The notes below the pieces were generated by a model that made no database searches, was not told the DNA's origin, and was given only the letters and a program-made list of their open reading frames with translations. Position numbers and translations under genes: made by a program. A stretch of 64,000 nucleotides of DNA from Ursus arctos (lineage: Eukaryota; Chordata; Mammalia; Carnivora; Ursidae): contig NW_026622952.1 in NCBI RefSeq assembly GCF_023065955.2, positions 35,723,813-35,787,812 on the forward strand, read 5' to 3'. Positions within the stretch are counted from its first letter, which is position 1. Each line of letters starts with the position of its first letter. This document shows positions 60,801 through 64,000 of the stretch, in pieces.

Positions 60801-61681
60801 ACTGCCTTTGCAGTATCCCATAGGTTTTGGACTGTTGTATTTTCATTCTCATTGGTCTCCATAAATTGTTTAATTTGATTTTTGATTTCCTGGTTTATCG
60901 AGTCATTCCTGAGCAGGATGGTTCTTAGTCTCCAAGTGTTTGAGTTTCTTCCAAATTTTTCCTTGTGGTTGAGTTCCAATTTCAGAGCGTTGTGGTCTGA
61001 GAATATGCAGGGGATAATTTCAATCTTTTGGTATCGGTTGAGACCTGTTTTGTGTCCCAGAACATGGTCTATTCTTGAAAATGTTCCATGGGCATTAGAA
61101 TAGAATGAGTATTCTTTGGTTCTGGGGTGTAGTGTTCTATATATATCTAAGAGGTCCAACTCGTCGAGTATGGCATTCAAAGCCTTTGATTCTTTGCTTA
61201 GTTTTTGCCAGGGTGTTCTGTCTATTTCTGAGAGTGGAGTGTTGAGGTCCCCTACTATTAATGTATTTTTATCTATATGTCTCTTTATTCTGGTTAAGAG
61301 TTGGCTTGTGTATCTTGCTGCTCCCCTGTTGGGGGCATATATATTTATAATTGTCATATCCACTTGTTGAATACTTCTTTTAAGAATAATATAGTGCCCT
61401 TCTGCATCTCTAACTATAGTCTGTAGTTTAAAATCCAATTTATCTGATATGAGAATTGCTACCCCAGCTTTCTTTTGAGGTCCATTTGCGTGAAAGATGG
61501 TACTCCATCCCCTTACTCTCAGTCTGAATGCATCTTTGGGTTCGAAATGAGTCTCTTGTAGACAGCAAATGGATGGGTCATTTCTTTTTATCCAATCTGC
61601 AACCCTGTGGCGTTTGAAACCAGAATTTAAACCATTAATGTTAAGGCTGAGTACTGAGAGATATGCTTTTAATTCTGCCAT
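57854..61681 (-). CDS. L1 ORF2p, endonuclease/reverse transcriptase, intact
   Basis: Full 1275-residue ORF2p starting at ATG 61681-61679; human ORF2p is 1275 residues. It nicks target DNA and copies L1 RNA, and it can also act on Can-SINE and mRNA templates. The N-terminal endonuclease has N14, E43 (QETHF), Y115 (YAPN), D145 and N147 (GDLNT), D205, D229 and H230 (SDHN). The reverse transcriptase has D600 ([11 protein letters not shown]) and FADD at 700-703, the two catalytic Asp sites. The C-terminus has CX3CX7HX4C at C1130, C1134, H1142 and C1147. No stop or frameshift interrupts it. It lies 72 bp downstream of ORF1, so translation presumably depends on reinitiation on the bicistronic L1 RNA, as known for L1. 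Competence is inferred, not shown. Confidence 0.97.
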   Translation of the reverse strand: MAELKAYLSVLSLNINGLNSGFKRHRVADWIKRNDPSICCLQETHFEPKDAFRLRVRGWSTIFHANGPQKKAGVAILISDKLDFKLQTIVRDAEGHYIILKRSIQQVDMTIINIYAPNRGAARYTSQLLTRIKRHIDKNTLIVGDLNTPLSEIDRTPWQKLSKESKALNAILDELDLLDIYRTLHPRTKEYSFYSNAHGTFSRIDHVLGHKTGLNRYQKIEIIPCIFSDHNALKLELNHKEKFGRNSNTWRLRTILLRNDSINQEIKNQIKQFMETNENENTTVQNLWDTAKAVLRGKYIAIQASLKRIEKSKMQFLYSHLKKLEQQQRDRPNPRTRKQLTKIRAEINQAETRSTVEQINRTRSWFLERINKIDRPLARLIQKKRERTQIIKIMNEKGEVTTNNIEIGRIIRNFYQQLYANKLSNLEEMESFLETYKLPRLKKEEIDFLNRPINYEEIESVIHNLPNNKTPGPDGFPGEFYQTFKEEIIPILLKLFQKIETEGKLPNSFYEANITLIPKPGKDPLKKENYRPISLMNMDAKILNKILANRIQQFIKRIIHHDQVGFIPGMQAWFNIRKSISVIHHINKKRLKNHMILSIDAEKAFDKIQHPFLIKTLQSVGIEGTFLNLIKAIYEKPTANIILNGEKLEAFPLRSGTRQGCPLSPLLFNIVLEVLATAIRQQKGIKGIQIGKEEVKMSLFADDMILYMENPKEATPKLLEVIEQFSNVAGYKINAQKSVAFLYTNNENEEREIRESIPFTIAPKTIRYLGINLTRDVKDLYSRNYKSLLKDIEEDIKRWKDIPCSWIGRINIVKMSMLPRAIYTFNAIPIKIPRTFFKELEQIVLKFVWNQKRPRISKELLKRKNKAGGITMPDFELYYKAVITKTAWYWHKNRHIDQWNRIESPEMDPQLFGQLIFDKAGKNIRWEKDSLFNQWCWENWTATCKRMKLDHYLTPYTKINSKWMKDLDVRQESIKILEENIGSNLYDIGQSNLFHDTSPKARETKDKMNLWDFIKIKSFCTSKETVRKTKRQPTEWENIFANDTTDKGLVSKIYKELLKLNTRETNKQIKKWAEDMNRHFSNEDIQMANRHMKKCSKSLAIKEIQIKTTLRYHLTPVRMAKIDKARNNNCWRGCGERGSLLHCWWECKLVQPLWKTVWRSLKKLKIELPYDPAIALLGVYPKDTDVVKRRAICTPMFIAAMSTIAKSWKEPRCPSTDDWIKKLWSIYTMEYYSAIRKNEFSTFATTWTALEEIMLSEISQAEKDNYHMISLIYGT

Positions 61682-61753
61682 GTTGTCAGTAAAGTCTTTG
61701 TTTGTATTGGCTGTGACTTTCTGTTTTGTATCACTCTTGGGGCCTTTTTACTC

Positions 61754-62608
61754 TTATAGAACCCCCCGTAATACCTCCTGTAGGGCTGGTTTCGTGGTTA
61801 CGAAATTGGCTAGTGACTGTCGATTCTGAAATGTCTTTATTTCTCCATCAATTCTGAATGACAGCCTTGCTGGATAAAGGATCCTTGGCTGCATGTTTTT
61901 CTCTGAAAGAGCTTTAAAAATGCTCCCCCAACCCTTTCTCTCATTCCAGGTCTGTGTAGACAGGTCTGATGTAATTCTGATGCCTTTGCCTTGGTACGTG
62001 AGAAATTTCTTTGCCCTGGCCGCTTTCAATACTGTTTCCTTGGATCTCATATTTGCGAATTGCACTATGACGTGACGTGGTGTAGGTCTGTCATGGTTGA
62101 GCTTGGGAGGGGTCCTCTCTGCCTCTTGGACACGAATTTTTGTTTCCCTTGCTAGATTAGGGAAGTTTTCAGCTACAATTTGTTCAAATATCTCTTCTAG
62201 ACCTCTGTTTTTCTCCACCCCCTCGGGGATGCCGATGATTCTAACATTGAATCGTTTCGTTGAGTCAGCAATCTCCCGTAGCCAACATTCGTGGGCGTGG
62301 ATTTTTTTAAGACCATCTTCTATTTTTATTTTTTCCTCTATTAACCCATCCTCCAGTTCACTAACCCTTTCCTCCGCTTCCGTGACCCTGGCCGTCAGAG
62401 CCTCTAGTTTTGCCTGCATTTGGCTCATAGAATTTTTAATTTCTGTCAAATTCGCTCTCATTTCCGCCCTTAGGGATTCTATATTCTCAGTAATATTTTC
62501 CTGAATACTTTTCTCAAGTCTACTCATTATCTTGACCATTGTTACTCTGAATTCCATTTCTGATAATTTGGTTACATCCATATCCGTTACTTCTGTGGCA
62601 GAGGCCAC
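61754..62608 (-). CDS. L1 ORF1p frame, RNA-binding chaperone, start region doubtful
   Basis: ORF1p forms coiled-coil trimers that coat L1 RNA. The 284-codon frame shows a heptad-rich coiled coil at about residues 20-115, an RRM at about 120-215 (FNVRIIGIPEG, HVIVQFAN) and a C-terminal domain at about 220-284 (PARLSF, FVTTKPAL). The frame as given begins at a GTG. The next in-frame ATG is residue 10 (62581-62579), and the frame is open only to a TGA at 62656-62654. An ATG in another frame at 62657-62655 is separated from it by a run of nine C (+ strand G at 62632-62640). One C fewer would join that ATG to this frame, so this copy probably carries a one-base expansion or an assembly error. Human ORF1p has 338 residues; the shortfall is at the N-terminus. 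Confidence 0.88.
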   Translation of the reverse strand: MASATEVTDMDVTKLSEMEFRVTMVKIMSRLEKSIQENITENIESLRAEMRANLTEIKNSMSQMQAKLEALTARVTEAEERVSELEDGLIEEKIKIEDGLKKIHAHECWLREIADSTKRFNVRIIGIPEGVEKNRGLEEIFEQIVAENFPNLARETKIRVQEAERTPPKLNHDRPTPRHVIVQFANMRSKETVLKAARAKKFLTYQGKGIRITSDLSTQTWNERKGWGSIFKALSEKNMQPRILYPARLSFRIDGEIKTFQNRQSLANFVTTKPALQEVLRGVL

Positions 62609-62631
62609 TGACTCACTGTCTTTTCTTTGCT

Positions 62632-62640
62632 GGGGGGGGG
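62632..62640 (-). other. C9 homopolymer at ORF1 start (probable frameshift)
   Basis: Nine consecutive G on the + strand. On the L1 strand the run lies about 14 bp after the only nearby upstream ATG and throws that ATG out of the ORF1 frame. Confidence 0.75.
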
Positions 62641-62747
62641 CTTCTCCTTCTTGTCATTCTGATGAAGAGAGGTTGCGGGGTTTCCAGAGCCCAAAATTAT
62701 TGACTGGGTCCCAGGCCGTGCCCCTTGTTTTATAGGGATCTTAGAGA

Positions 62748-62759
62748 TGTGGGCTTCTT
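62748..62759. repeat. Duplication flanking SINE in L1 5'UTR, left copy
   Basis: tgtgggcttctt, identical to 62961-62972. It shows that the SINE inserted into pre-existing L1 5'UTR sequence. Confidence 0.92.
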
Positions 62760-62960
62760 CTTTAAAGATTTTATTTATTTACTTATCTGAGAGAGGGAGA
62801 CAGACAGTCAGCAAGAACGAAACAGAAGCAGGGGAGTGAGAGAGGAAGAAGCAGGCTCCCAGTGGAGGAGCCCGATGAGGGACTCCTTTCCGGAACACCG
62901 GGATCACGCCCTAAGCCGGAGACAGGCGCTCAATGACTGCGCCACCCAGGCACCTCCGGT
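62760..62960 (-). mobile_element. Can-SINE nested in L1 5'UTR
   Basis: Complete SINE in the same orientation as its host L1: head 'ggtgcctgggtggcgcag' at the 62959 end, CT-rich body, tail AAATAAATAAAATCTTTAAAG at 62760. It has a perfect 12-bp duplication. It differs from the young SINE at 30599 at many positions in both head and body, far more than the roughly 2% protein divergence between the two L1 copies. It therefore looks older than this L1 insertion and may be inherited as part of the subfamily 5'UTR. It adds an internal Pol III type A/B-box region to the L1 leader, possibly decayed. Confidence 0.95.
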
Positions 62961-63328
62961 TGTGGGCTTCTTGATTTTTCAGCCTGCCTTCTGTGTTCTG
63001 GGGGAGGGGCCTGCCGCGCCGATACTCAGGCAACCCTGTTTGGGTAGAGTCTCCGTGTCCCCTGCGAGGGGGGATGGGGATGGGCACTCTCTGAGCCGGT
63101 ATTTCCAGGCTTTTGTTCTCTGGCGGCTTTCCCTGGCGGCCGGCTATGCCTCTTCTGAGGGTCAGAGCAGCAGAGGCTGCATTGTCGCAGAACAGAGGGA
63201 TTGCGGCCCGTTCTCCACTGATGTTCTGGCCACTTTAACTCTGTTACTGTTGGTGCTGCTCAACCCTGCAGCGTCCCGGGATGTGCGCACCAACTCGGCG
63301 ACCCTGCCCTCACTTCCAGGGCCAGCGC

Positions 63329-63420
63329 GTCTCTGTCCTTTGTGTTTCTAATGCCGCCAGCCACCGGCCGCCCTGTCTCTGTCCTTTGTGTTTCTAATGC
63401 CGCCAGCCACCTGCCACCCT
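63329..63420 (-). repeat. 46-bp tandem duplication in L1 5'UTR
   Basis: Two adjacent 46-bp units (63329-63374 and 63375-63420) differ at two positions. Each contains cctttgtgtttctaatgccg on the + strand. Confidence 0.93.
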
Positions 63421-63437
63421 GCGCGCACCCGGTTCAG

Positions 63438-63686
63438 GGTCTCAGTCTGCTGTTTCGCGGGTGCCGACCGCGAGTCCGCCCGCTCCCCCGTGCAGGTGGC
63501 CCGCCAGCCGCCAGCCGCCCCGCGCGTGCTCCGGGAGTTCCCGGTCTCAGTCTGGATCCCGTGAGCACACCGGGATTCCGGTGTTCCGGGAGATGCCTGG
63601 TGGCGCGCGCGTTCACGGCTCACCGGTCTCAGTCCGCTCTCTCGCGGGTGCCCTCTGTGTGTCCGCCCGCTCCCCCGTGCAGGTGG
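63438..63686 (-). repeat. 62-bp spaced direct repeats in L1 5'UTR
   Basis: 63438-63499 and 63625-63686 are 62-bp direct repeats (ggtctcagtc ... cccgtgcaggtgg), spaced 187 bp start to start. A third partial ggtctcagtctgg lies near 63543. They suggest degenerate repeat units in the promoter. Confidence 0.85.
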
Positions 63687-63926
63687 CTGCCGCTTCCCGG
63701 CGCCCAAACGCGGCGGCTCCCTCCCCCTTCCGTTTATCTTCCGATATCCGTGCACGGTTTACAGCTCCCCTCTTGGTACCTCAATACTCAGCGCTGGAGA
63801 TGTTCATTTGTAGAGATCCAGATGTATCATCCTGCGTCTCAGGCTGATTCCGTGGTTATATAGGCTGGTCTGGTACCTATCCAGCTCGACTCAGGGGACC
63901 GGCTGAAAAAGGGGTCCCCTACTCCT

Positions 63927-63936
63927 CCGCCATCTT
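63927..63936 (-). promoter_or_regulatory. YY1-type site at L1 start
   Basis: AAGATGGCGG on the L1 strand, 12-21 bases from the element's first base. The human L1 has a YY1 site at the equivalent place that positions the transcription start. Confidence 0.75.
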
Positions 63937-63947
63937 AACTCCTCCCC

Positions 63948-63963
63948 AGACCAAAGATGATTA
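63948..63963. repeat. Target-site duplication of complete L1, right copy
   Basis: agaccaaagatgatta, perfect match to 57543-57558. The remaining 37 bases of the window are flank. Confidence 0.95.
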
Positions 63964-64000
63964 AATAGGCCCTCAATAGTGTTTCTCCAAATGTGATCCT

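Larger units (their letters stand above)
57559..63947 (-). mobile_element. Complete L1 retrotransposon, copy B, with SINE-bearing 5'UTR
   Basis: Full-length L1 of about 6.39 kb on the - strand. Order from its 5' end: GC-rich 5'UTR starting at 63947 with a YY1-type site; a Can-SINE embedded in the 5'UTR (62760-62960); the ORF1 frame (62608-61754); a 72-bp spacer; ORF2 (61681-57854); a 3'UTR with a G-rich polypurine tract; an A tail at 57559. A 16-bp perfect target duplication shows it is a single insertion with both ends kept. ORF2 has no disabling mutation. ORF1 has one suspicious homopolymer near its start. It is about 98% identical in ORF2 protein to copy A, so it belongs to a recently active lineage. 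Confidence 0.96.
62961..63947 (-). promoter_or_regulatory. L1 5'UTR / internal promoter, CpG-rich
   Basis: About 1 kb, GC- and CpG-rich, containing direct repeats. L1 5'UTRs hold an internal Pol II promoter that starts at the first base; here the element begins GGGGAGGAGTTAAGATGGCG, similar in style to the human L1 start. Long frames on both strands in this block reflect GC bias rather than proteins. Confidence 0.8.

Noticed and set aside
62097..62504. 135-codon + strand frame
   Set aside because: Antisense shadow of L1 ORF1.
63342..63863. Open frames of 128-173 codons in the GC-rich end of the window
   Set aside because: They lie in the L1 5'UTR, overlap each other on both strands and are explained by GC bias and internal repeats. 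An antisense L1 ORF0-like peptide cannot be shown from sequence alone.

Overview
The window looks like intergenic mammalian DNA from a carnivoran. The main evidence is about twenty tRNA-derived Can-SINE insertions: heads of the GCCTGGGTGGC type, a pyrimidine-rich middle and an AAATAAA..ATCTTT tail. They sit with L1s of one young lineage on a background of old mammalian repeats (MIR, L2, MLT1 LTRs, L1M). The head and body style suggests an arctoid carnivore (bear, seal or mustelid) rather than a canid; that is inference. I found no host gene with convincing multi-exon structure, and nothing prokaryotic.

Layout. 1-3737 is the 3' part of a young L1 on the + strand, with ORF2 open from the first base of the window. 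3.7-9.3 kb holds old repeats, an older L1 3' end, two Can-SINEs, a MIR, a twin-primed young L1 and an L2. 9.34-9.6 kb is a GC-rich promoter-like patch with ZNF143-type and NRF1-type motifs, followed by an unidentified short reading frame. 10.3-15.5 kb is mostly ancient antisense L1, broken by an MLT1 LTR, two SINEs and a young L1. 15.5-34.6 kb alternates SINEs, truncated L1s, MLT1, MIR, L2, a Tigger-like DNA transposon, an ERV1-type LTR and a CCTT microsatellite. 34.6-37.1 kb is mainly unique sequence and contains a processed TMEM256 pseudogene. 39.2-43.3 kb is an ancient + strand L1/HAL1-like element. 46.2 kb has a 39-bp-arm hairpin. 46.4-55.6 kb has more old L1, LTR-like, MIR, L2 and SINE copies. 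57,559-63,947 is a complete L1 on the - strand.

The highlight is that 3' L1. It has a 16-bp perfect target-site duplication, a start with a YY1-type site, a GC-rich 5'UTR with internal repeats, an ORF1 reading frame of 284 codons, and a 1275-codon ORF2 with every endonuclease, reverse transcriptase and Cys-rich residue I checked. Two features make it unusual. A diverged Can-SINE with its own 12-bp duplication sits in the 5'UTR just upstream of ORF1. A 9-base C run near the ORF1 start separates the only nearby ATG from the open frame. The two young L1s at the window ends are about 98% identical in ORF2 protein and lie in opposite orientation about 54 kb apart.

The four young L1 copies (1, 8367, 13783, 57559) and the dated nesting of older elements record successive waves: MIR/L2, then L1M and MLT1, then Can-SINEs, then the current L1 lineage. 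The SINEs would have moved using L1 ORF2p, as shown by A-rich tails and 12-21 bp target duplications.
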